A program made the position numbers and the translations under genes. DNA of 64,000 nucleotides from Bog-473 sp963791995 (GTDB lineage: Bacteria; Actinomycetota; Acidimicrobiia; Acidimicrobiales; RAAP-2), in the NCBI GenBank assembly GCA_963791995.1, contig CAWBUQ010000012.1:1-64000 (forward strand), read 5' to 3'. Below the pieces are notes generated by a model, which saw only the letters and a program-made list of their open reading frames with translations, was not told the DNA's origin and did no database searches. Every line of letters starts with the position of its first letter. The stretch's first letter is position 1. This document shows positions 55,645-64,000 of this stretch, one piece after another.

Positions 55645-56165
55645 GCAGCTACCGCGTCGCCGCCCACCCGCCATTCGATTCGGAAGGCCGAATGCTTGAC
55701 TTCGCGAGGTTGAGGACCGTTCGGCGCTCTTCGTCGTGGGGGGCATACCCCCGAACCGGCGTCGTCTGTAGCACTGCCGCTCCTGGTGCCGAGAAACCCT
55801 TGAAGGCAAGGGTGCCGCTCGTCGAGGACATGTCCGCGACGGAAGGCCTCGTAGACACTCAGGCGACGATGGCGCACTCATCGGACCCCACCGTGGACCC
55901 ATCTTCGGGAGAACACAAGGGGGCATTGCCATGGAATTTTGCATGGGATTTCTGTGGCATCCCGCGGCATCAGACCGTCGGGCGCGTACAAGCATGCCTA
56001 CCGGCGAGCGCGAAGCCTCCAGCTGCCACAAGGCGCCCACCACCGAGGTCGGTCAGCCGGGCCGGCCTCGCGCAGCCGGAGGAGCCCCTGACCCCAGTGC
56101 GGAGGCTTCAGTGCAGGGGGCAGCTCGCGGTCGATCCCACCACTCCGTTGCGTCGTGACCGGACC
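55645..56165 (+). other. Intergenic region before IS630
   Basis: No gene is supported. Minus-strand frames here are Arg/Pro-rich and share no family features. Confidence 0.4.
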
Positions 56166-57422
56166 TAGTGCCGCGTCAGGCAACCTTTGCGCGCAATGAA
56201 ATAGCACGAAGTGCTTCATCGTCTTGTGTGCGGTTCCGCCAGGCGATGTAGCGGCGGATCATCGAGTTCTGCTCCTCGTGGCTTTGGTGGTCGGTGCCGT
56301 TGAGGGCGAAGTAGCGGAGAGCGGTGAAGTGGCACTCGATCCGGTTGAAGAACGAGGCGTTGGTGGGCACGTAGGCGAACTCGACGTTATTGGCCGCCGC
56401 CCAGTCGCCGACCCGCTGAGTCTTTCTTGGTCGACAGGTGCGGGCTGAAGTTGTCCGAGCACGATCGCGATGCGCACCTCGGGCGGGTAGAGGATGCGCA
56501 GGTAGCGGCAGAAGGCCAGGAACTCGGTCCGGTTCTTCGTCTTCTTGATGTGGCCGTACATCTTGTCCTGGTCCATGTCCAGCGCGGCGAGCAGGTGCCG
56601 TACGCCCTTGGTGCGCTTGTAGGTGGCCCGGATACGCCGCCGGCGAGGGCAGCCTGGTCGTCCCCTTTCTTGGCGGCACGACCGGCGCCCACTGGCGGCC
56701 GGGACGGGGCAGCAGGTTGAGGGGGCCGAACTCGTCCATCGAGAACACAACCGTCGGGTCGCCCCGGATCGGGCTGCGCCTTGCCCTCGGCGATGTCGTA
56801 GAGCTCGAGCACCCGGTTCTTCTTCGGCTCGTAGTCGGGATCGGTGGAGGCTGCTTGAAGGTCTTTACGGCTTGAAAGGACACCTCCTCCTTGCGGAGCA
56901 GGGCCCGCAGGCCCTCATGGCTGATGTCGTCGACCACCCCCTCGGCGACCAGGAACTCGGCCAGCTTGGACAGGCTCCAGGTCGAGAAAGGCAGGCCGTG
57001 ATCGGCCGGGCGGGACAAGGCGATCTTCTTGATCTGGCTGGCGCTGGGGCAGAGTAAAGGTCGGCGGCCGGCCGCCGGCGTACTTCGGGTACAGCGAGTC
57101 GAACCCGTCATCATTGAAGTTGTTGATCACTTCGCGCACCCGGTCGGGACTGGTGAAAGTGACCTTGGCGATCCCGGCCACATCCATGCCCTGCACCGAC
57201 AGCAGCACCATCTGCGCCCGCCGCCACGTCACCACCGAACCCGACGAGCGGCGCACAATCCGCAACAGCCGGTTCCCCTCGTCGCTCGAAATGTCCCGAA
57301 CCCGCAGCCCTTCTCTGGACACCACCACCTCCGATCCGACACCAACATGTCCGATCAGACTGCGCCACCAGCACCCCCAAGGTGGTGGACCTACAAGGCC
57401 AACGTTCGCTGACGCGGCACTA
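56166..57422 (-). mobile_element. IS630-family insertion sequence
   Basis: Perfect 14-bp inverted repeats (TAGTGCCGCGTCAG at 56166-56179, complement at 57409-57422) begin with TA, the target duplicated by IS630/Tc1-mariner elements. The transposase lies within, on the minus strand. Element length about 1.25 kb. Confidence 0.85.
56176..57328 (-). pseudogene. IS630 transposase (several frameshifts)
   Basis: The N-terminal frame from 57328 gives the paired helix-turn-helix (LRIVRRSSGSVVTWRRAQMV, VAGIAKVTFTSPDRVREVIN, FDSLYPKYAGGRPPTFTLP). The next frame has FSTWSLSKLAEFLVAEGVVD and VVFSMDEFGPLNLLPRPGRQ with the first DDE Asp. Later frames hold CRYLRILYPPEVRIAIVL (second Asp region degraded) and FAYVPTNASFFNRIECHFTA with the final Glu. 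At least three indels break it. Non-functional unless corrected. Confidence 0.85.
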
Positions 57423-57803
57423 GCTCAGGATGGACACCTCGACCGTCACGGACATCGCTACAGACATGCTGTCCTCGACGGGCAGAAATCGCACCCGCGA
57501 GGACGTCAAGGACAGCCCCCAGAGCACTACAGACTTCCGGCGTTCTGGGCGTATATCTACTCTGACATTTGGGGACGCTCCGCGGAACGTCCTGGGCGGG
57601 TCTTCTGCAACCAGACCGTGAGTACGGCTTACTACTAGATCCGTCGTTACGATCGGCCTCGACACGGTGCGCTGAGGCGGTCGGGCGCACTCATATGCGA
57701 TATTCGGGCGCAGTTGAGGTCGGAATCGCAGCCGCTTCCAGGATCGGTAGTGGACGTCCCGGGCATCCCACACAATCTGCGATCGGGGGCCAGGCGAATC
57801 CGC
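57423..57803 (+). other. Intergenic region between IS630 and S51 peptidase
   Basis: No supported gene or structured element. Frames on either strand are short and low complexity. Confidence 0.4.
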
Positions 57804-58511
57804 TCAGTCGCTTGCTGTCGCAGGGGTGAACAACTTCCAGTGCCCCTCGGAGACAACTTCGACGGTAGCGCCGTCCACCTTGATGGCAGTCTGATCGTCG
57901 ATCGCGTATGTCGGGACCGGCACCCCGGCGGCCCACTGTTCTATATTTGCCACGGAATTGTCCGCGAAGATCGGGTCTGGGTTGTCGAGGTGCACCCATA
58001 ACGCGAAGTCGACCAGACCCATCGCACTTTCGCTGCCCATCGCCATGTCGCTACCCGGAGGCACGAACCGCAGGTTCCATTCGGCGTCGCAGTTGTAGGG
58101 GGTCGTCGCGATGCTCCCGGCACTTACCCCGACGTAGACCAAGTTCTCCAGCGACGGCCAGAGGTCTGCCAGGCCCGATTGCTGCATCCACCAGCACAGG
58201 TACAGAACGCTGCCGCCCCAAACGAGAAGTGCGTCAGTCTCTTGGACGGTGGGGACCCAACTCTCTCGTTGGATACTGGGCAGCGCCGTAAGTTCCAGCA
58301 TTCCCAACGACTTCCAACCCAGTTCGCATAAAGGGCTCTGCGCCTGTCCGCTGATCGCCTCCCATGCCCGTCCGCCGCCACCGGGGAAGGGATAGATCCC
58401 GGTGGGAACGAACATGGCGCTCGACTCGGCGATCGGCTTGCCCAGCAAGTCCTCGAGCGCGTCGTGGATGCTGGGGTTCGCGATACCACTGGAAGTGAGT
58501 AGAAGCTTCAC
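57804..58511 (-). CDS. Peptidase E/cyanophycinase-like protein (family S51)
   Basis: 235 residues. VWGGSVLYLCWWMQQSGLAD corresponds to the GGNT-x-x-L substrate region, and LVYVGVSAGSIATTP holds the nucleophile Ser130 in G-x-SAGS. MGLVDFALWVHLDNPD resembles the G-L-x-x-x-P-H strand (His of the triad). It has the glutamine amidotransferase-like fold. Family members hydrolyse Asp-X dipeptides or cyanophycin-like peptides. The N-terminal MKLLLTSSGI and frame are intact. Not in an obvious operon. Confidence 0.85.
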   Translation of the reverse strand: MKLLLTSSGIANPSIHDALEDLLGKPIAESSAMFVPTGIYPFPGGGGRAWEAISGQAQSPLCELGWKSLGMLELTALPSIQRESWVPTVQETDALLVWGGSVLYLCWWMQQSGLADLWPSLENLVYVGVSAGSIATTPYNCDAEWNLRFVPPGSDMAMGSESAMGLVDFALWVHLDNPDPIFADNSVANIEQWAAGVPVPTYAIDDQTAIKVDGATVEVVSEGHWKLFTPATASD

Positions 58512-59004
58512 GGCGTCCTCCGATCGCTGTACTTACACAGGCCAGACGCCATAATCCAAGCCCCTGACACCCTCATCGCACCAGCCCGGAAGTGCCCCAG
58601 CGGGCGGGCGGCCTTTCCGACCCTCGTTGGCTTGGACAGACGGAGGCGCAGAACGACAGCGCCGTTGACTCTCAGCATTTCGACCCCGGCCGCCCCGACT
58701 CGGCGTTCGGGTCACCAGGCCTGGTCCCCTCCGGCCCCGACCGGAGGATGCAGAATATCGCGCCCGAAGCCGGCGTTTCGGGCGAGGGTGGCGGCTTGTC
58801 CAGCTGGAAGATTATGGGATGGTTTTCGGCTCCGCCGGTGGCTTCACAACGTCAAGTCGGGGCCTGTGGGGCGCCGCGCCCCTTGCGGCGGGCAATTCGT
58901 CTGGTCAGGGGCCGGGAATCTCAGAGGCGGAAACGCGGAAGACGATCTTTCACCCGCGGATTCAGCGGTGTGGCTTGTCCGCGCTTGTGGAAAACTTGTG
59001 GCCC
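58512..59004 (+). other. Intergenic region before the cyclase gene
   Basis: No gene is supported; frames have weak coding character. It separates divergent S51 and cyclase genes and should contain both promoters. Confidence 0.4.
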
Positions 59005-59596
59005 GTGACGGGCCCGTCGGGAACGGTGACGTTTTTGTTCACCGATATCGAGGGCTCGACTCGGTTGTGGGAATCGGCGCCGGAAGCCATGCGGCTGGCG
59101 GTGGCCCGCCGTGACGAAATGATGCGGGGCGCCATCAGGGCCATGGCGGCTATGTGTTTTCCACCGCCGGGTACGGCTTTGCGGCGGCTTCTCGGGCCGC
59201 TGACGCCTCGGACGCGCCGGTGGACGCCCGGCGGCCCTGGCGGCGGAGCGCTGGACGGAGGGGGTGGTGGTGCGGGTCCGCATGGGGGTCCACACCGGGG
59301 AGGCGTCCGAGCGCGACGGTGACTACTTCGGGCCGGCGGTCAACCGGGCGGCCCGGCTGATGAACGCCGGCCACGGCGGCCAGGTCCTGGTCGGGGCGAC
59401 CACAGCGGCGGTGGTGGTGGGAGGGGCGGCACTGGTGGATCTGGGCGAGCATCGCCTGCGGGATCTGGCCGAACCGCAGCGGGTGTTCCAGTGGGGCCCG
59501 ACCGTGATTCTCGTTATACTTTGCTCGACCTGCTGTTTTTCGGGTGCGAAGTACGGAGGGGTGAAGGATGGCGCTTTTTCCCCAGAGCCTGGATGA
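59005..59596 (+). pseudogene. Class III adenylate/guanylate cyclase domain, truncated and frameshifted
   Basis: From GTG 59005, GTVTFLFTDIEGSTRLWESA is the canonical cyclase start with the first metal Asp. A break near 59155 leads to VFSTAGYGFAAASRAADASD, and another to VRVRMGVHTGEASERDGDYF, GPAVNRAARLMNAGHGGQVL and LVDLGEHRLRDLAEPQRVFQ. The cyclase domain is complete across the frames, but the ATPase/TPR region that usually follows in such actinobacterial proteins is absent. The last 30 residues are unrelated, overlapping the cytochrome P450 start. Confidence 0.8.
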
Positions 59597-60802
59597 GATC
59601 GACTTTTGGGATCTGGACATGTTCACCGACGGGGATCCGCACCTGGCCTGGACACTCCTGCGGCGGGAAGCGCCGATGTGGTTTCACGATCACGAAGGCA
59701 GCAGCCCTTTTTGGTGCGTGACCCGTTACGAGGACGTCCATGCCGTGCTCGCCGACCCCATCCGCTTCAGCTCGCGAGAGATGGTACAGAGTAAGGAACC
59801 GGCCGAAGGGCCCGAAGTGCCAGAGCATCTGAGGTCGATTCTCTTTACCCGATCCGCCCCGGCACGGGCCGTTGCGCAAGGTGGTCTCCCACAGTTTCAC
59901 TCCTGGGGCGATTTCCGGCTTGAAATCAGCTGAGCCAGCGTTGCCGATCAGTATCTGGATGAAGTTGCCGAGAAGCAAGATGTCGATTTCGTCGCCGCCG
60001 TCGCCGACCCCATCCCGGCCGCTATGGCCCTGTCAATGCTTGGTGTTCCCAAGGAGGACTGGGACCGCCTAGCCGAACTTGAGCACATCATGCTCGCCAT
60101 CTTCGACCCTGAGCGCGTCCCCGAGGGGCAGGACCGTGAAAGTGTCGTGAACGAGGCCGTCCAGGAGGTTTCTACATACTTCATGGGGCTAGCAAATGCG
60201 CGCCGGACGAACCCCGGTGACGATCTGATCAGCCAGCTCGTCCATGGCGTTGTTCAGGGCGAACCGCTAAGTGCCACCTACGCGGCTGGCGAAGCAATCG
60301 TGCTTCTGACTGGCGGCCTCGACACCACACGCGGGGCGGCCTCGGCGGGCGGAATGCTCCCAGTCCTGGAACGGCCTGACGAACAAGCCCGACTTCGGGC
60401 CAACCCTGCGGTACTCGGCACCGCCGTAGATGAATTCGTCCGGTGGGGCAGCCCGATCGCCCACCTCGCCCGAACGGTCACTGCCCCGGCCGTCATCCGA
60501 AACGTTGATCTCCACGAAGGCGATCGTGTCGTCGTCTTCCCCCATCTGCCAACCGGGATGAGGCGCAGTTCGCCGAACCGTTCCGCTACGACATCACCCG
60601 TAGACCTAATAGACACATAGGTTTCGGGTTCGGTGAGCACTATTGCCTCGGGGTCCATCTGGCCCGGCTAACCCTTAAGGTCATGTTCGAGCAGATCTTG
60701 ACCCGCTTCAAGACCATCGAACTCACCGCCAAGCCTGCTCGCGTCCGCTCCAACTACCTGGGTGGGCTCAAGCATCTCCCCGTTCATATGGTGCCTGTCT
60801 AA
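59568..60802 (+). pseudogene. Cytochrome P450 (three frameshifts)
   Basis: About 410 residues from ATG 59568 behind GGAGGGGTGAAGG. PHLAWTLLRREAPMWFHDHE and PFWCVTRYEDVHAVLADPIR form the N-terminus. RKVVSHSFTP follows in frame two. AMALSMLGVPKEDWDRLAEL, LLTGGLDTTRGAASAGGMLP (I helix) and NPAVLGTAVDEFVRWGSPIA (K helix, E-x2-R) are in frame three. RDEAQFAEPFRYDITRRPNR and IGFGFGEHYCLGVHLARLTL give the haem Cys in FGFGEHYCLG. Breaks are near 59865, 59940 and 60560. A monooxygenase of unknown substrate. Confidence 0.88.
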
Positions 60803-60877
60803 ACATCAGCGGCATCGTTGGCCAAGCGAAGACCGGATGCCGACTAACTGGAAAGCCGACCGCGATCGACGACTGGG

Positions 60878-60990
60878 ATGGCGCGGACCCAAAAGGGGGC
60901 CGGTACGACGTCGTACATCGCCAGGCTAATCGCTGATCCGTCGCAAACCAGGAATGAGAGGGCGTGTGTCGCGGTGCTGGGGGCGCTTCC
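60878..60990 (+). pseudogene. DUF1330 C-terminal remnant
   Basis: GAGTTSYIARLIADPSQTRN matches the end of the DUF1330 protein at 55330 (RAGTTPYIITLIGDRPQSTT). DNA similarity covers about 65 bases only. The first two thirds of the domain are missing. It points to an old tandem or transposed duplication that brackets the S51-cyclase-P450 segment. Confidence 0.5.
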
Positions 60991-61012
60991 AATTACAGTC
61001 GGTGCAGTCCTT

Positions 61013-61801
61013 CTACACCGTCCAAGGGATGCCGCCGTAATGTCTCACCATCGTCTCGGCGTCGAGTCCGACGAGGATGTGAAGAGGGGAGCCGGGGTCG
61101 TGTGTGGCAGCCAGGATCACTTTGGCCACCTGGAAAGGGTCGGCGCCGGCGCGGACCGCTTGCACCACCGCCTCACGGCACTGCGACGCCATATCGGCGT
61201 ATATGGGCGACCAGGCGGGCGAAGGCAGGTTCGCTTCGACCTCAGTTCGATGAAGGCCAGGCTCGACAACGACCACTCGCACCCCGTGTTCAGCGACCTC
61301 ATGACGCAGCGCCTCGCTCATCGCCCCCAAGGCTTGCTTGGACGCGACGTAGAACCCCATGCAAGCCGCCGCCGGAACCCTGGCTGAGACAGACGACACG
61401 TTCACGATGACTCCACCATGGCGAGCGCGCATCGAGGGCAGAAAGGCGCGGATCAGCCGGAACGGCCCCCAAAAGTTGGTCTCCATCATTTCTCGGGCCT
61501 CAGTCTCGTCGAGCTCCTCCACGGTTCCTACTCGACCGATGCCGGCGTTGTTCACCAGCACGTCCACGGCGCCGGTCTCACCGAGAATCTTGTCGGCCGC
61601 AGCCTTCACCGACGTATCGCTCGCTACGTCCAAGGCGACGATCTTGACCTCTGCGCCGATCTGGCTTGTCGCCGCTGTCAGTCGCTCCGCCTTGGAGATG
61701 TCGCGCATCGTCGCATACACCGTGTTCCCATCTGCTGCGAAGGCGATCGCTGTCTCGAGGCCAATACCGCTGCTGCATCCCGTCACGACCACAACAGCCA
61801 T
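61013..61801 (-). CDS. Short-chain dehydrogenase/reductase, intact
   Basis: 262 residues. VVTGCSSGIGLETAIAFAAD holds the TGxxxGIG nucleotide loop, VDVLVNNAGIGRVGTVEELD the NNAG motif, VIVNVSSVSARVPAAACMGF the catalytic Ser, and YVASKQALGAMSEALRHEVA the Y-x3-K pair. The C-terminus (GADPFQVAKVILAATHDPGS) resembles NADP-dependent retinol/oxidoreductase-type SDRs. The frame is intact, unlike the SDR at 38327. The substrate is unknown. Ends convergent to the P450 remnant. Confidence 0.92.
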   Translation of the reverse strand: MAVVVVTGCSSGIGLETAIAFAADGNTVYATMRDISKAERLTAATSQIGAEVKIVALDVASDTSVKAAADKILGETGAVDVLVNNAGIGRVGTVEELDETEAREMMETNFWGPFRLIRAFLPSMRARHGGVIVNVSSVSARVPAAACMGFYVASKQALGAMSEALRHEVAEHGVRVVVVEPGLHRTEVEANLPSPAWSPIYADMASQCREAVVQAVRAGADPFQVAKVILAATHDPGSPLHILVGLDAETMVRHYGGIPWTV

Positions 61802-62192
61802 TTACATCTCCCCTCACCCCACCGTCCTGGTAGTCGGCGACAGGCTAGCTAACGTCACACCCGCACCCGGGTAGTTCGCTACCAGGACAGCGCCGGGACC
61901 CTCTCCAGGACGAGCGTCTCTGGGTACACGCCGTCGAGGACGGCCCGTTGCCGACTCGGACCGAACGCAGCCAGTCCTCGGTTGGCCGCAGCTGGCCAAG
62001 GGCGTCACGAGCAGCCACTCAACCGGCTACCTGTCCCGTCACCTGTCAGCGAGCGCTTCCAAGGGTAGCCCCAAACGCGTGCCCCTCCGGTCTCCCTGGG
62101 TAGTGAGGTAGGCCGCTGGTTGCTCGTTCCGGTAGGTCGGGCGGGCTCATTCCTGGGGGTTTCCCCCGGGCAGGTGCGTCGTCCGTCTCGCC
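61802..62192 (+). other. Intergenic region downstream of the group II intron
   Basis: Upstream of the SDR start and, on the minus strand, the putative 3' exon side of the intron. A GC-rich hairpin (CCTGGGGG-TTT-CCCCCGGG, 62152-62170) lies 23 bp from the predicted intron end. No gene is supported. Confidence 0.4.
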
Positions 62193-62221
62193 GTGGGAGC
62201 GTCTGGCCAGCGGCCCCCTAT

Positions 62222-62255
62222 CGAACCGGGCGTGCGGTTCTCCCGCACCCGGCTC
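62222..62255 (-). ncRNA. Group II intron domain V
   Basis: Reading the minus strand: GAGCCGGG (lower 5' strand), TGCGG, loop GAGAA, CCGCA, CG bulge, CCCGGTTC (lower 3' strand). This is the canonical 34-nt hairpin with 8-bp lower and 5-bp upper helices, a two-base bulge and the AGC catalytic triad in GAGCC. It lies 17 bp after the RT stop, as expected. Confidence 0.85.
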
Positions 62256-62272
62256 GCCGACATCGTTCATCG

Positions 62273-63616
62273 TCAGGCATGCGCATTACTCCAGTACCGA
62301 ACCGATCCGGTGAGGCGATAGATGCCGAGTCCGGTGAGCCAGCTGTGGTTGAACCGGTCGACTCGGAGACGGCCTCTGGTGGCGTGCTTCACGCTGGCTA
62401 GCTTTGACATCCGCCAGTGCACGTAGCTGTCGAGGGCGGCGAACTTCCGATTCGAGTTGCCGTATCGGAAATACGCCCCCCAGCCCCGCAGCACGGGGTT
62501 GAGGTCAGCGACTACATGGTGCAGTTCGCGGCTGGCGTAGCGGCGGTCGGTGTGTGCGCGGACCTTGGCCCGGATGGAGGCCATGGCCCGCGTCGACGGC
62601 CACTTCGACAGGTAGCGGCGATCTCCCCACTTCGACGGGGTCTTCCGATGATGGAAGCCCAAGAAGTCGAAGCCGTCCTGGCCCCCACCGAGGTACACGA
62701 TCCGGGTCTTGTCGGGGTGCAAGCGCAGCCCGAGGCCGGCCAGTACCGCCTCGATCCGGCGGCGGGCCTCTGCGGCCCGGCTCCGGCTGGTGGTCAGGAC
62801 CACGAAGTCGTCCGCGTAGCGGACCAGCGTTCCCAGGCCGGCCGTCGCCGTCCACGCCTGATCGAGCACATGGAGGGCGATGTTGGCCAGCAGCGGGGAG
62901 ATGGGCGAGCCCTGCGGGGTTCCCGCCTCCACGTCGGAGACGATCCCGCCCTCGAACACCCCGGCTCGAAGCCAACTTCGCAGCAGTTTCAACATGTCGC
63001 CGTCCACCACCCGGCGTTCGACCTGACCCATGAGGGCGTCGTGGTCGATCTCGTCGAAGCACGCCTTGATATCGGCATCCAGCACCCAGTTGGCGCCCCG
63101 ATTGGCCGCCACCCGGATCGCCTCAAGCGCCTGGTGGGCGGACCGCTTCGGGCGAAACCCGAAACTCACCGGGGAGAAGTCGGCCTCGAAGATAGGTTCG
63201 ATAACCAACTTGGCCGCCGTCATGACCACCCGGTCGGCCACCGTGGGGATACCGAGCGACCGGGTCTGACCCGGCTTGCCCGGTTTGGGGATATACACCC
63301 GTCGCAGCGGCTGCGGTCGATACGTCTTGTCCCGCAACCGCTGGGCGAGCCTGTCGAGGAAATCTCGCACCCCGGCAGCGTCCCCTTCGGCGATCGACGT
63401 GATGGTCACGCCGTCCACTCCAGGGGCGCCGCCATTGTTTGCCACCTCGACCCATGCCCTCCACAGGATGTCGCTGCGGGCGACCTTGTCGAAGAGGGCG
63501 TGGAACCTTCGGTGAGGATTCTGCTTGGCACTGCGATACAGCACGCGTTGAAGGGCTCGAACCTGGTCCACCTGCTCGGTTTCGCTGACGGTCCTAGCCG
63601 AACACTCGGCACTCAT
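62273..63616 (-). CDS. ltrA: Group II intron reverse transcriptase/maturase
   Basis: 447 residues from ATG 63616, preceded by GGAGGAACCCTG. RT blocks: NNGGAPGVDGVTITSIAEGD, RPQPLRRVYIPKPGKPGQTR, SFGFRPKRSAHQALEAIRVA, VLDADIKACFDEIDHDALMG, GTPQGSPISPLLANIALHVL (232-251) and LVRYADDFVVLTTSRSR with the YADD motif at 267-270. The maturase X domain follows (VADLNPVLRGWGAYFRYGNS, HSWLTGLGIYRLTG). No HNH endonuclease. It splices the intron and copies it into DNA. The frame is intact, so the intron could be mobile. Confidence 0.95.
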   Translation of the reverse strand: MSAECSARTVSETEQVDQVRALQRVLYRSAKQNPHRRFHALFDKVARSDILWRAWVEVANNGGAPGVDGVTITSIAEGDAAGVRDFLDRLAQRLRDKTYRPQPLRRVYIPKPGKPGQTRSLGIPTVADRVVMTAAKLVIEPIFEADFSPVSFGFRPKRSAHQALEAIRVAANRGANWVLDADIKACFDEIDHDALMGQVERRVVDGDMLKLLRSWLRAGVFEGGIVSDVEAGTPQGSPISPLLANIALHVLDQAWTATAGLGTLVRYADDFVVLTTSRSRAAEARRRIEAVLAGLGLRLHPDKTRIVYLGGGQDGFDFLGFHHRKTPSKWGDRRYLSKWPSTRAMASIRAKVRAHTDRRYASRELHHVVADLNPVLRGWGAYFRYGNSNRKFAALDSYVHWRMSKLASVKHATRGRLRVDRFNHSWLTGLGIYRLTGSVRYWSNAHA

Positions 63617-64000
63617 CAGGGTTCCTCCGCTTCGCCACTATGCACCGATGAAGTAGGGGCCCTTCGCTCGAGCAGGGTTATGTTGTCCCTGCCGTCATCA
63701 CTACTATGACCCCCTCCGACTTCCTCTCGGCCGCCTGCCACTTCCCGGGGCTACCGGTTATAGACAGGACCGCTACCCGCCCCGCAGGCGGGGCCGAGGA
63801 GGATCTCTCCAGTTCCGAGGACAACCCTCTGACCATTCCACGCCCCTTACGCCGGGAGGTCCCTGGGCACCGGCTCCAAGACCAACGATGCCGTCCATGG
63901 CCTTCGCCCTTAGGGAACAGGCTCGGCTCCTCCTGGTCCGCCTTCCGGCGGACGGCACTAACGACGCTGCAGGCTTCACTTCATGTTGCGGACTGGCCAG
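63617..64000 (-). other. Group II intron RNA region upstream of the RT gene
   Basis: No coding frame is supported. GC-rich self-complementary stretches (for example CCCCGCAGGCGGGG at 63780-63793 and CCGCCTTCCGGCGG at 63941-63954) fit intron RNA helices. The 5' splice junction was not found. Confidence 0.5.

Larger units (their letters stand above)
62193..64000 (-). mobile_element. Group II intron (5' end not resolved)
   Basis: On the minus strand, a reverse transcriptase gene is followed after 17 bp by a 34-nt domain V. A short pairing segment (GGGGGCCGCTGGCCAGACGC TCCCAC) then resembles domain VI and ends in AC, placing the predicted 3' boundary near 62193. Upstream of the RT gene the intron RNA domains I-III should occupy 63617-64000 and possibly beyond the window; no GUGYG start was identified. 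The RT lacks a C-terminal endonuclease, as in group IIC-like introns. Confidence 0.8.

Noticed and set aside
62152..62170. GC hairpin as a Rho-independent terminator
   Set aside because: No T tract follows on either strand and no gene ends immediately before it.
62417..63709. 430-codon plus-strand frame opposite the intron RT
   Set aside because: Shadow of the RT frame; composition is His/Gly/Arg-rich.
1..64000. tRNA, rRNA or CRISPR arrays
   Set aside because: No T-loop plus cloverleaf combination, rRNA core sequence or regularly spaced identical repeats with unique spacers was found. The GGTTCGAATC-like match near 9475 is inside hsp20.

Overview
The window is high-GC DNA from an actinobacterium, probably an uncultured soil or subsurface lineage. 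The evidence is a WhiB-type iron-sulfur regulator, GAF-ANTAR and STAS regulators of actinobacterial type, GTG/TTG starts, DUF6431, and a CCAEP-tail type radical SAM remnant. I see no rRNA, tRNA or CRISPR. Much of the DNA looks like accessory sequence: three IS110-type elements, an IS1182/ISNCY-like IS, IS21, IS630, an IS1634 fragment, two serine recombinases, two tyrosine recombinases and a group II intron.

Layout. 1-4905: an IS with 17-bp terminal inverted repeats whose transposase is split by a three-gene serine-recombinase element. 4906-8260: a coupled operon (DUF6431 protein, WhiB, two small proteins) leading into an IS110 transposase, bracketed by imperfect direct repeats. 8.4-17 kb: stress and signalling genes (two Hsp20, winged helix, universal stress protein, STAS, GAF-ANTAR). 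17.5-18.5 kb: fatty acid desaturase, with a near-identical broken copy at 32.8-33.8 kb. 19-23.3 kb: IS110, a small paralogue, DUF169, and a radical SAM/serine recombinase chimera. 23.3-27.1 kb: a four-gene conjugation-like operon (membrane-anchored exonuclease VII large subunit, small subunit, VirD4/TraG coupling ATPase, DUF4913-like). 27-34.6 kb: PRC-barrel, integrase, SSB. 34.7-37.8 kb: IS21. 38.3-41.6 kb: broken SDR, hydrolase and recombinase. 42-43.1 kb: intact IS110. 44-54.4 kb: one long minus-strand operon of circularly permuted ATP-grasp, alpha-E, transglutaminase/DUF2126, ATP-grasp/alpha-E fusion, transglutaminase and zinc metallopeptidase. 55-62 kb: DUF1330, IS630, S51 peptidase, cyclase, cytochrome P450, SDR. 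62.2-64 kb: group II intron with its reverse transcriptase and domain V; its 5' end is not resolved and may lie outside the window.

A striking feature is the number of single-base frameshifts, including in genes whose operon context looks intact. Some fall at or beside short homopolymers (for example a C6 run in the stress protein and a T/TT difference between desaturase copies), so part of the apparent pseudogenisation may be indel error in a long-read assembly. Genes with separated frames are listed as pseudogenes over their full span, with the breaks given. The best candidates for under-described biology are the DUF6431-WhiB-small ORF-IS110 unit, the membrane-anchored exonuclease VII/coupling protein operon, and the duplicated ATP-grasp/alpha-E/transglutaminase cluster.
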